A stretch of 49,050 bases of DNA from Phycisphaeraceae bacterium (lineage in GTDB: Bacteria > Planctomycetota > Phycisphaerae > Phycisphaerales > Phycisphaeraceae), in assembly GCA_002686995.1 (NCBI GenBank), contig NYZC01000003.1, positions 13,194-62,243 of the forward strand, read 5' to 3'. The translations under genes and the position numbers were made by a program. The notes under the pieces were generated by a model. That model was not told the DNA's origin. It saw nothing but the letters and a program-made list of their open reading frames with translations, and did not search any database. Of the stretch, positions 7,759 through 15,850 are shown one piece after another; positions within the stretch are counted from its first letter, which is position 1, and each line of letters opens with the position of its first letter.

Positions 7759-9735
7759 TCACTTTACGGTCAGCGTCCCCATCCTGCTGATGTCCTTGAA
7801 CGCGCCTTCCCCGTCGTAGCGCCAGGACCAGATCCAGCGCGTGTCGTTCGTGGCGCGATTGCGGATGAAGTTCGCCTTCAGCTTCTCGCCTCTCCGAGGG
7901 GGACCGCCCAGGTCCTTCCACGGCAGCGCGATCTCCGCGACATAGCGGTCGTCGTACTTCTTCACCGTCGCCCGAATCGCGCTGTTCCACCGCTCCGCGT
8001 CGGTCTCATCGCCGTCGTAGACCGCGCCGGCGACGCTGACCATCCATTGCCGGAAATAGGTCTTCGGGTCATCGGACCGGTGGAGGAACAGCTCGACGTT
8101 ATCGTCGAACCAGAGATCCGCGTCGCGGTCCGTCGTGGTGGTGACCAGCTTGTCCATGTCCGACTCGAGGCACTCCATCAGCACGTAGAGCGCCTCGGCG
8201 TCGAAGCACACGTGAAGGAACGTATGGCCGCCGCGCCGTCCGCGCGCCCGCTCGTACTGATTGACGATGTCCATGCGCGGCGCGGCCGCCCAGCAGGCGT
8301 CGCGACCGTCGCCGTCGATCATCGGCGCGCGGTCGGTGTAGCCGACGGCGCTTTCGCGCATCGCCGGAATGTTCATCGCGTCGTGCAGGGGCTGGAAGTA
8401 CTGGTGCGTCGTGACGTGGTGGATGCTTCCGGCCACGCTGGAGTCGTCGATCTCGACCCGCGGCTTGTTCTCCGGCGGCCCGACGACGTGCACGTCGCCG
8501 GCCACCTTGAGCCGAGAGAGAGAGATTCTCGGCCGATACTCGACGACGCCGTCGTGGCCGGTGCGCGTGTTGATTCGTACGTCACCGTCGACCTCCACGT
8601 CCTCGAGATCCGCGGATCGCACCGGCAGCGCGGAGAACAGGTCCTTCCGGGGCCCGTCGACGAGATGATGAGGGTCGTCGTAATCCCGGTAGAAGCCGAC
8701 GGTCACCTGGCCGAAGGGTCCGCCGCTGACCGACACGTGGTCGGGGTTCAGGTAGACCGCTAGTGTGCCGTGACGGGCCACGCAGTCCACCAGTCGCACG
8801 TGACTGACGGGCTGCTCGTGCTTGTAGCCGAACACGGCGAACGCGTTGAGGCCGGCGTTCTCCACCCGGCAGCGGGTCAGCTGGATGTGACCGGTGCGAA
8901 ACGGATGGGGCGCCCCGTGCGGCCGTATGTAAAAGCCGTTGGCGCTCGTGTCCCGCACGACGCAGTCGATGAGCTGAACGTGCTGGGCCCCTTCCTCGAC
9001 CTCCCAGCCCTTGATGCGGTTGCCCGGCAGGCCTCCGCGGCTTCCGTTCGGGGAGTCCGCGGCCACGCAGTTGCGATAGATGATGTGACTGGCGCCGCCG
9101 CCGACGAACTCCGGCGTCACGCCGAATCCATCGTGATGGAAGCGCGTGACCTTCACGTTCTCCGCCTCGCAGTGATGCGAGCCGAGTCCGAAGGTCATGC
9201 CGACGAACGGCCGGTCGATCGTCACGTCCCGGACTCGGACGTGTCGGGCGTGGTTGACCTTGATGCCGCGGATGATCCCGGCCTGGGCGGCGGCTTTCTG
9301 CCAAATGGACGGATTGTCCATCTGCCCCCAGTAGTTCGCGTCGATCGCAAGACCGGTGAGGGTGACATGCTCGATCGGCCGCTCGGGCGTGCCTTGAATG
9401 CGGACGATGTGCAGCATGTCCTCGTCCGACGTGCGACCCGTGGCGGCGCCGTCCTTCAGCAGGACGGTGGCCCCCTCGCCATGGAGATGGATCCGGCTCG
9501 CCTGGATTCGGATCGAATCGGTGATCAGGTAGGGCTGCGCGGCCGGCGGCAGGACGACGCGCCCGCCGCCGGCAGCCTCGGCCGCCGCGAGCGCGCGCTC
9601 GATGGCGGGCGAGTTGTCATGCGTACCGTCGGCGCGGGCTCCGAATGTGGTCACGTCGAAGTCGCGCTGCAACATGCTGCGGCCGGCGGCGCCGTTCACG
9701 GCGGTCGCGCCGATGATGACGAGCGAAAGAATCAC
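7759..9735 (-). CDS. Exported beta-helix (Pectate_lyase_3-like) protein with C-terminal CBM9-like domain (658 aa)
   Basis: After a short signal peptide (MILSLVIIGATAVNGAAG) comes a right-handed beta-helix of the Pectate_lyase_3 type, residues about 20-460 (FDVTTFGARADGTHDNSPAI; RVVLPPAAQPYLITDSI; GLAIDANYWGQ; PFVGMTFGLGSHHCEAENVK). A CBM9-like beta-sandwich follows from about 465 (MIDGDGRDACWAAAP; DDNVELFLH; EIALPWKDLGG; TRWIWSWRYDGEGAF). CBM9 modules bind ends of polysaccharide chains or soluble sugars. The helix is closely related to the whole protein at 23770-25143 and to the second helix of the 1526-residue protein. The frame is open to an ATG at 9849, but that extension is repeat-derived (...YPPNPPLQRRG). 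GTG at 9735 has AAGGGG 4 nt upstream and gives a proper signal peptide, so it is preferred. Confidence 0.82.
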   Translation of the reverse strand: MILSLVIIGATAVNGAAGRSMLQRDFDVTTFGARADGTHDNSPAIERALAAAEAAGGGRVVLPPAAQPYLITDSIRIQASRIHLHGEGATVLLKDGAATGRTSDEDMLHIVRIQGTPERPIEHVTLTGLAIDANYWGQMDNPSIWQKAAAQAGIIRGIKVNHARHVRVRDVTIDRPFVGMTFGLGSHHCEAENVKVTRFHHDGFGVTPEFVGGGASHIIYRNCVAADSPNGSRGGLPGNRIKGWEVEEGAQHVQLIDCVVRDTSANGFYIRPHGAPHPFRTGHIQLTRCRVENAGLNAFAVFGYKHEQPVSHVRLVDCVARHGTLAVYLNPDHVSVSGGPFGQVTVGFYRDYDDPHHLVDGPRKDLFSALPVRSADLEDVEVDGDVRINTRTGHDGVVEYRPRISLSRLKVAGDVHVVGPPENKPRVEIDDSSVAGSIHHVTTHQYFQPLHDAMNIPAMRESAVGYTDRAPMIDGDGRDACWAAAPRMDIVNQYERARGRRGGHTFLHVCFDAEALYVLMECLESDMDKLVTTTTDRDADLWFDDNVELFLHRSDDPKTYFRQWMVSVAGAVYDGDETDAERWNSAIRATVKKYDDRYVAEIALPWKDLGGPPRRGEKLKANFIRNRATNDTRWIWSWRYDGEGAFKDISRMGTLTVK

Positions 9736-9739
9736 GAAG

Positions 9740-9757
9740 CCCCTTCTTTGTAAGGGG
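9740..9757 (-). promoter_or_regulatory. Hairpin that can sequester the ribosome-binding site of the gene starting at 9735
   Basis: In the minus-strand transcript, CCCCTT and AAGGGG are separated by ACAAAG, giving a 6-bp stem. The AAGGGG arm is the only Shine-Dalgarno-like sequence for the GTG start 4 nt downstream. Two C7 runs lie just upstream. The hairpin belongs to a repeat-like stretch that reads PPNPPL when translated. Confidence 0.5.
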
Positions 9758-9802
9758 GGGTTGGGGGGGTATCCCATTGACGGACTTGCGTGTCGATGCG
9801 TT

Positions 9803-9818
9803 GCGGGCTTCAGCCCGC
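9803..9818. repeat. Small perfect hairpin GCGGGCT-TC-AGCCCGC
   Basis: Two 7-base arms are perfectly complementary around a 2-base centre. The hairpin lies in the 157-bp gap between the DUF4838+CBM9 gene and the beta-helix+CBM9 gene, next to the repeat at 9740-9776. It resembles dispersed intergenic palindromes rather than a terminator, because no T-run follows. Confidence 0.5.
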
Positions 9819-9892
9819 GCCCTGGCTTTTCGTAGCTGTTCATGCTCATCTCGCGTTACGAATCTCCGATTCCAGCAATACCTGTGCCCATG

Positions 9893-12469
9893 TCAATCGA
9901 ACACGAAACTCCCAAATGCCTTGGGATCCGTGAACCCGCCGTCGCCGCCCTGCGACCACAATTGCAGTTCCACGGCGTCGATGCGGCGCTCACGGGCGAG
10001 ATTGCCCATCCACACGTCTCCCGACCGCGGCGCCGCCGCGCGGAGGTCGGCCAACGGAATCATCATCTCGATCGACCAGCGTTTTCCGGCCTTGTCGATT
10101 CGATAGCCGATCTTCAGGCCATCGGCGTTCCATGATTCGTCCTGATCGCGTCCGGATCGAAAGCCTGTGCGCAGATCCATGACGGCGTCCTTCGCGGGTG
10201 CGACGAGGAAGTGGTAGTACCGCGTCGCGTAAGTCGCGCTCTCGGGGGCGACCATGAACTCGACGCAGTCCATCAGGCTCACCTCGCCGTCCCGGTAGAG
10301 ATCCTGCACGTTGAGCTTGTCGATCATCGGCTCCTCGCACTCGTAGGCGAGGTACAGGTTCTCGCCGTCGTACAGCCCGCGCACATGCGTCGGTGTCGCG
10401 CCGTCGATGCGCGTGGCCGGCGCCCCGGCCCATGCCGTTTCGTCGAGCTTGCCGTCGATCGTGGGAGGGCTCGGCGCCTGAACCAGGTGAAACGCCCGTT
10501 GCGGCCGCGCCGCGTCGAAGTCCAGCGTGATGGGCTCGTTCAGAGACGAACCCTCGGAAAACCCGATGCCGGTCCGATCCAGGCCCTCGTAGTCCGTCTT
10601 GTCCCGCAGGTCGTGCCACGCGTCGTAATACCAGCCGGAGTTGGCGCCGGTCGTGAGGAACTTGGCCAGGTACCCGTGGCCCGGGTGATAGTTCAGCGCG
10701 CGTTCGCCGTCGATCCTGACGATCCGCTGCCGCCAGGTGTTGAACCCGTTGACCGACTCGTGCAGTTGCCGGCGGATCGCCGCGTTCTCGTCGACGAGGT
10801 AGGCGCGATACAGGTGCAGCATCCGCGACATGTGCCTGAGGTAATCGAATTCGTCGCGCGTGGTGCGCACCCATGCCCTGGCTCTTTCGCTGTCGGCCGC
10901 GGCCTCCGCGCGGCGCAGGCGCTCTTCCAGCCCGTGGATCACCTTCGGCGGGAACAGGTGGACGATCGACTCCTCGATGCTCCATCTCAATTTGCGACGG
11001 TGCGCCAGATGCCAGTACTTTCGGGAATACAGCAACTCGTAGAACGCCTGCATCGGCTGCGACGCGGCGCCATAGAGGCCGTCGCAATACTCCGAAACGA
11101 GCTGCCGGTGATCGAGCGCCGGATCCCCCATCATTCGCCCCAGCACGTAGTACGTCGGCCCGATCAGCCCCCACGCGCGCCCGCCGCCTCCGAAGATGCC
11201 GATGACGTTGTTGTCGCGGTAGTAGTGCACCATTTGCGCCGCTTCCTGCGGCGTCATCTTCGGACCCCACCCCATCCCCATTCCGTCGTCGAACCAGTAG
11301 TGGTACACGGTCATGCCCCGGCCGAAGCCTTTCCACGCTTCGATCCGATCCTGCCCCGCGCCCGTGACCTCCACGACGACGTTGCGGCCGAACGGGACGT
11401 CGGACCGGGGCTTTCCGGTCGGACCGTAGGCGAGCAGCAGGACCGTGTTGTCCGGGTGCGACCGGGCGACCTCGTCGCAGATCCACTTGTGCAGCAGCAG
11501 CATGCGCCGGCCGTCGTCTTCAGTCATGGCCAGGCAGGCGTCGCACCGGCACGGCACGTGACCGTCGGACTGGCCCAATTCCACCCAGTCGTAACCGTCG
11601 TCGAACGTCTGCTGGAGACCGCGCAGCAGAATGCGGCGCACGCTTTCGTTCGACGGGCAGACGTGGTGGCCGACGTTGGAGCGGGCCCCGTTGTGCAGCA
11701 CGAAGTACTCGGGATGCTCTTCGAACTCCGCCGGTGACAGCCAGTGAATGTAGGAATGCCCGCCGTAGTGGCGGATCCGGACCGAGCTTCGCGTGTTGTT
11801 CGCATAGGACTCCGGATGGCTCAGTTGGCTGCGGTAGAAGGCGCTGCCGATGTAGAAAGAGAACGCGGGATTGAAGCTCACGTCCAGATCGGCGGGCACG
11901 GCGAGCCGATCCCGCTTTGGCGCGACGACGCCCTCGGTGGCGGGCATAAGCCAGCGGACGCCGCAGAACGTCTCGAGAAATCGCGTCACCGCGCGGCAGG
12001 TGCCCTTGGCGCCGACCGCCAGCGCCCGGCGGCTTTGCCCGCTTTCCCAGTGATAGAGCCAGGGACCCGTTTTGGGCTCGGCGACCGCGCTGCCACGGAC
12101 CGGGGAATCGAGGCCGTACAGGTGAAGGGTGCGGCCGTCGACCCGCATCCGGCACCCGTCGTCTCGCAATTCGGAGGTGTCGGCTCCGGTCCCGCGCGGG
12201 TGTCCGACGAAGATCAGGCTGATGTCGTCAGGAGACTCGGATTCACCGACGATCGGCAGCGTCGTCCCCGTGGCGCGCTGCACGTAATCGACCAGCCAGC
12301 CTGCCGCCATCTTCGTGAACGAGTCGGCCTCGTCGGGGACCACGACGGCGCAGCGGGCGCGGCCCTCGTCGACAAGGACCAGCTCGCGGGCGTGGGCAGA
12401 ACCCACCAGGCAGACGGCGGCGGCAATCGCGGCGAGCCGCGTCGGAAGCAGACAGCATCGTGTTCTCAA
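9893..12469 (-). CDS. Exported DUF4838 protein with C-terminal CBM9-like domain (858 aa)
   Basis: A signal peptide (MRTRCCLLPTRLAAIAAAVC..AHA) is followed by a DUF4838 region from about residue 30: AAGWLVDYVQRATGTTLPIV, GVRWLMPATEGVVAP, YGGHSYIHWLSPAEF, VELGQSDGHVPCRCDACLAM near 295-312, and IGIFGGGGRAWGLIGPTYYV. This matches the C-terminal half of the 1526-residue protein domain for domain. From about 668 a CBM9-like sandwich begins (PPTIDGKLDETAWAGAP; LYLAYECEEP; DCVEFMVAP). The likely role is exo-type hydrolysis of glycan ends outside the cytoplasm (inference). The start is TTG at 12469, with GGAGG 7 nt upstream, one of the strongest ribosome-binding sites in the window. It lies 33 bp after the upstream glycosidase-like gene and is probably co-transcribed with it. 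Confidence 0.85.
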   Translation of the reverse strand: MRTRCCLLPTRLAAIAAAVCLVGSAHARELVLVDEGRARCAVVVPDEADSFTKMAAGWLVDYVQRATGTTLPIVGESESPDDISLIFVGHPRGTGADTSELRDDGCRMRVDGRTLHLYGLDSPVRGSAVAEPKTGPWLYHWESGQSRRALAVGAKGTCRAVTRFLETFCGVRWLMPATEGVVAPKRDRLAVPADLDVSFNPAFSFYIGSAFYRSQLSHPESYANNTRSSVRIRHYGGHSYIHWLSPAEFEEHPEYFVLHNGARSNVGHHVCPSNESVRRILLRGLQQTFDDGYDWVELGQSDGHVPCRCDACLAMTEDDGRRMLLLHKWICDEVARSHPDNTVLLLAYGPTGKPRSDVPFGRNVVVEVTGAGQDRIEAWKGFGRGMTVYHYWFDDGMGMGWGPKMTPQEAAQMVHYYRDNNVIGIFGGGGRAWGLIGPTYYVLGRMMGDPALDHRQLVSEYCDGLYGAASQPMQAFYELLYSRKYWHLAHRRKLRWSIEESIVHLFPPKVIHGLEERLRRAEAAADSERARAWVRTTRDEFDYLRHMSRMLHLYRAYLVDENAAIRRQLHESVNGFNTWRQRIVRIDGERALNYHPGHGYLAKFLTTGANSGWYYDAWHDLRDKTDYEGLDRTGIGFSEGSSLNEPITLDFDAARPQRAFHLVQAPSPPTIDGKLDETAWAGAPATRIDGATPTHVRGLYDGENLYLAYECEEPMIDKLNVQDLYRDGEVSLMDCVEFMVAPESATYATRYYHFLVAPAKDAVMDLRTGFRSGRDQDESWNADGLKIGYRIDKAGKRWSIEMMIPLADLRAAAPRSGDVWMGNLARERRIDAVELQLWSQGGDGGFTDPKAFGSFVFD

Positions 12470-12502
12470 GTTGTGACCTCCGGGGATCCCGCGCCGCGAC
12501 GA

Positions 12503-14815
12503 TCAGATCGAGGACGACGACGCTTCCGGTCTCAGGATATCGCGCAGGTTCGGCAACACCTCTTCGATCTCACCGGCGCCGTTGGCATTCAGGAACGAGG
12601 CGGACTCGTACAGGATCAGCCCGTCCATGCCGTGTCGCGTGACGTTCTCGACGACGGCCCGCAACTGCTCGGGCCACGTGTCGGACGCGTTGAGAATGCA
12701 GTTCAGGTACGGACAGTGGATGGTTTCCACGCCGTGTCGCTCGGCCACGGCCATCACCTCGTCGAAGAAGCATGAATCGGGGTCGAGGTTCTTGAGCGTC
12801 ACGGCGTCCAGCAGCCCTTCCTCGATCCAGCGCCGCCAGTCCCACTGAATGCCCGTCATCGGCCGGATATGGGGCGGACTGTCCATCGGCACGCTCACGT
12901 GATGCTGCATCTTCGCGCCGCGCTGCCGCGTCACGCGGCTCGCTTCGCGCACGAATTCAGTGTAGACCTCGCCGAGCAGCTGCGCGTGCTCGTGCCGGCA
13001 TGCCGCTTCCGGTCGCAGCGGCCCGCCGAAGCGTCGTTCATACGCGTCGGCGACATGCCCGCTGAAGCCGTAGTTGGCCCAGTCCATCGGGTTGTTGTGA
13101 TGGATGATGCGCAGGTCGATACCGTCCACGCCGGCGTCCAGCGACTCGACGAGCCAGTCCATCCAGTATTCGCGCACGACCGGGTTCGCCGGATCGGGCG
13201 CGCCGACGAGGGACTCCCTGACGCCGCGCTCGAACGCGATTCCCCGATCGATGCCGTCGAGCGCCTGCAGCATTTCGATCCAGTCCCGGCCGATCCAGGA
13301 TGCGGTGGGCTGACGAGACGTCGTGAAGCCGGTGAAGACGAAACCGCCCTCGCCGCGCCAGGGCGCGTCGCCGTCGCGCGGGAACTCGAGCAAGTTGTGC
13401 GTCACGGGGATTTCCTGGCCTTCGGCGTCCAGGATTTCGGCAAGTCGATACACGCGATTGCGAAACGTGCCCGCGCGATCGCCGTCGACCGTGACCGCGA
13501 AATACCTCGAGGTGAGGTGCAATCCGTCGATCGTGATCGTCTGCACCGGTCGCTCGTCGGTCCAGCCGCCTTCCCAGTGCCGGCGGAAGCGCGTGGGACG
13601 AAGCTCCATGCTGATCTTCGGCGGGGGCTCGACAGGCCGATAGGACTCGTTGTCGTCGCTGGTCCAGACGGTGATCTGCTCGGGACGCACACCGTGATCG
13701 CGATCGTCATCCTTGCGGAATCGAAGGGTCGCGACGGGGCGCCGCTCAGGGCGATCGTCGGTCATCTCCGGCGGCATCCACCGCTGCATCGACGCGTCCG
13801 GCCGGCTCTGGAACAGGTGCTCGTTGAAGAACGGGCTGGGACCGCCGGTCGGGTGGCCGACGTGCATGTCCATCGGCTTGATGACGGCGTAGACCTGCAT
13901 GCCGCGACGGTGCGCCGAGTCCACGGCCTTCGGAAGGAACGGGTAGCAGTTGCGCACCGTCCTCGTGCCGTAGGAGCTGCCGTCATCGGCGTCGCGGCCC
14001 CATTTCCACTGGTCCAGGCTGCGGCTCAGCTGCGGGTCGGCGTCGGGCCCAAGGGCTTCGGGGCGCACGCGGGTCGTGTGGTGAAAGTAGATGCGCCCGA
14101 TATCGAGCTCGGCCAGGCGCTCGACCAGTCGGTCGATCAACCCGGTCGTGAACGGCTCGTAAAGGATGTCGTCCAGGAAGTCGACGGTCGCGGCCAGCAG
14201 CGGCCGGTCCGCACGGCGCGCCGGGCGGCGCGCCGGCGAGGAGCCCTGGCGTTCGATCCGCATGCGGGCGAGCGCCGGGCCCGCGTAGCTGTGGATCATC
14301 AATGCGCGGTAGGGACGATCGGATCGCCGGGGCGTGGAGAACAGGTCACGGCCGTCACAACGGAACGTGATCGTTTCCCGGTCGCCGATCAGCTCGATCC
14401 TGTGCGTCGTGTCGGCCGGGCCCCACGGTTCATCGACGCATTCGTGGCCGCGCGACGCGCTGGTCGCGTCGGTGAGCATCGGCCTCATCCCGAAATCCGG
14501 CGCCCACTCGACGGCCCATTCGTCCAGGCCGACCGCAAAGCATTCGTGCGTGGCCAGCGACGCTTCGAAGGTCACGTGGACGCGCTGGAAGCCCCCCTCG
14601 GGCAGGTTGCATCGGACGGCGCCCAGTCGCGCCAGGGCCCCGGCAAGGCCGGAGCCGGAGATGACGAGGTTGGCGTCCGGATCGGGACCGTCCGGAAGCA
14701 CCTGGCACAACCGCCCGTCGACGACGCGCCATACACCGAACTGGATCTGCCAGTCGCGGCCGAGGTGGTCGGTCTCGAAGGGGTCGAATGCGAGCAGCGA
14801 CGAAGAGAGGGTCAC
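12503..14815 (-). CDS. Large glycosidase-like protein, family unassigned (770 aa)
   Basis: There is no signal peptide. Residues 1-190 look like a beta-sandwich ([39 protein letters not shown]). From about 210 a TIM-barrel-like region begins ([57 protein letters not shown]). It is interrupted at about 375-480 by a beta-rich insert ([18 protein letters not shown]) and resumes with [18 protein letters not shown] near 558 and [14 protein letters not shown]. The pattern fits a glycoside hydrolase of the family-10/42-like clan, but I cannot name a family or point to the catalytic acids. The GTG start overlaps the stop of the pseudopilin gene by 4 bp (GTGA), so translation is probably coupled. A cytoplasmic or non-classically exported location is possible. 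Confidence 0.7.
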   Translation of the reverse strand: MTLSSSLLAFDPFETDHLGRDWQIQFGVWRVVDGRLCQVLPDGPDPDANLVISGSGLAGALARLGAVRCNLPEGGFQRVHVTFEASLATHECFAVGLDEWAVEWAPDFGMRPMLTDATSASRGHECVDEPWGPADTTHRIELIGDRETITFRCDGRDLFSTPRRSDRPYRALMIHSYAGPALARMRIERQGSSPARRPARRADRPLLAATVDFLDDILYEPFTTGLIDRLVERLAELDIGRIYFHHTTRVRPEALGPDADPQLSRSLDQWKWGRDADDGSSYGTRTVRNCYPFLPKAVDSAHRRGMQVYAVIKPMDMHVGHPTGGPSPFFNEHLFQSRPDASMQRWMPPEMTDDRPERRPVATLRFRKDDDRDHGVRPEQITVWTSDDNESYRPVEPPPKISMELRPTRFRRHWEGGWTDERPVQTITIDGLHLTSRYFAVTVDGDRAGTFRNRVYRLAEILDAEGQEIPVTHNLLEFPRDGDAPWRGEGGFVFTGFTTSRQPTASWIGRDWIEMLQALDGIDRGIAFERGVRESLVGAPDPANPVVREYWMDWLVESLDAGVDGIDLRIIHHNNPMDWANYGFSGHVADAYERRFGGPLRPEAACRHEHAQLLGEVYTEFVREASRVTRQRGAKMQHHVSVPMDSPPHIRPMTGIQWDWRRWIEEGLLDAVTLKNLDPDSCFFDEVMAVAERHGVETIHCPYLNCILNASDTWPEQLRAVVENVTRHGMDGLILYESASFLNANGAGEIEEVLPNLRDILRPEASSSSI

Positions 14816-15474
14816 GGCCAGCCGGTCCAGAGGCCACGTCCCTCGCTTCCGGATGCGTGCGAAGGCGGCGGCGCCGCCAGGCCGAAGGTGTCGACCGAGG
14901 TGTCGGAGATCAGCAGGTTCGCCGTGTCGCCGAAATGCCGATAGCTGATCGTGTTGCCCTTGAACGGACCACTGTTCAACGCACCGGGCGTGGCGAGGAT
15001 CCTTTCACCGTCGACGACATCGAAGTTGAACTCGCTGTCGTCCACGTGCTTCCACAACGCATCGGCGAACCAGACGTGCCGCGCCGGCGCGTTGAGCACG
15101 TTGCTTTCGGGCGTCAGACGTCCGTTCATGCCCCACCACATGTCGCCGGCGTAGTTGACGAACTCGTTCCGCTCGGAGCAGATGAACCCGGAGAGGTGCC
15201 ACGTGTGCGATTCGATGACCTTGTAAGCATGGTACGCCGAGGGCCAGCCGAAGCTGTACCCCGGTGCGGTGGCGCTCCACGGCATCCAGTTGCCGTGATT
15301 CTCCTCCGTGTAGACACGGGCGAGGATCCCGATCTGGCGGAGGGAGGACGCACAGTTCACCTGGTGCACCGACCGGCGAGCCTGCTTGATCGCCGGCAGG
15401 AGCAGCGCGATCAGCAGCGCGACGATGGATATGACGACGAGCAGCTCGATCAGCGTGAAGCCGGGTCTTCTCAT
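14812..15474 (-). CDS. Pseudopilin-like protein with prepilin N-terminus (DUF1559-type), copy 1 (220 aa)
   Basis: The N-terminus [16 protein letters not shown] has a short basic leader, a glycine at the prepilin peptidase site, phenylalanine +1 and glutamate +5, followed by a single hydrophobic helix ([20 protein letters not shown]). The globular part has [36 protein letters not shown] and a C-terminal [20 protein letters not shown], which resembles the H-X9-DG end of planctomycete pseudopilins. Such proteins are thought to form or decorate type II/IV-pilus-like fibres in the envelope. Its close duplicate is at 17362-18036. It heads the minus-strand run, overlaps the next gene by 4 bp, and has a good promoter candidate at 15538-15566. 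Confidence 0.85.
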   Translation of the reverse strand: MRRPGFTLIELLVVISIVALLIALLLPAIKQARRSVHQVNCASSLRQIGILARVYTEENHGNWMPWSATAPGYSFGWPSAYHAYKVIESHTWHLSGFICSERNEFVNYAGDMWWGMNGRLTPESNVLNAPARHVWFADALWKHVDDSEFNFDVVDGERILATPGALNSGPFKGNTISYRHFGDTANLLISDTSVDTFGLAAPPPSHASGSEGRGLWTGWP

Positions 15475-15537
15475 GGTGGCAAAGACTGGCGCAGGCGGTC
15501 AGTGATGCATAGAAGAATGCTGCTTCTGGAGCAGGGC

Positions 15538-15566
15538 ATCCTATTCTCGCGCGGCGGGCCGGTCAA
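15538..15566 (-). promoter_or_regulatory. Sigma70-type promoter candidate for the pseudopilin-led run
   Basis: On the minus strand TTGACC (-35, 15566-15561), a 17-bp spacer and TAGGAT (-10, 15543-15538) lie about 64 bp before the ATG at 15474. The duplicate pseudopilin gene has the same TTGACC box with an 18-bp spacer. Confidence 0.5.
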
Positions 15567-15641
15567 CTGAGACGCCGACCCGGGTGACGCACACGAGGCC
15601 GGGGTCGTAGTGGCCCGGCCGGAGTCGTTCCTGTTGATTTG

Positions 15642-15718
15642 ACCGTCATTGTCGCAAGTTTTGGCCCCGAATTACATCGGGGCCTTGACTTTGGAATGTA
15701 TTGACGGACAATGATGGT
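15642..15718. promoter_or_regulatory. Nested inverted repeats in the divergent region; operator or RNA-structure candidate
   Basis: The outer arms ACCGTCATTGTC (15642-15653) and GACAATGATGGT (15707-15718) pair with one mismatch. Inside them, GGCCCCGA (15663-15670) and TCGGGGCC (15677-15684) form a perfect 8-bp stem around ATTACA. The structure lies between the minus-strand pseudopilin promoter and the plus-strand PEP-CTERM gene at 15851. No T-run follows on either strand, which argues against a simple terminator. I see no gene in the rest of the 376-base gap 15475-15850. Confidence 0.55.
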
Positions 15719-15850
15719 TGGAGGATCGCCCCTCGCCCGAGGCTTCTCAAGGGAGCGTGGAGGCGCTGAAGCGATCTACGGCCGTCGCCTGGCCCGGGCG
15801 GCGGGCCGACAATTTCATCGGGCACGAGAAAGGCGAAGGAGAACAACAAG

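Noticed and set aside
15663-15684. Rho-independent terminator at the GGCCCCGA/TCGGGGCC stem
   Set aside because: No T-run on either strand, and it lies between divergent gene starts, where a terminator is not expected.
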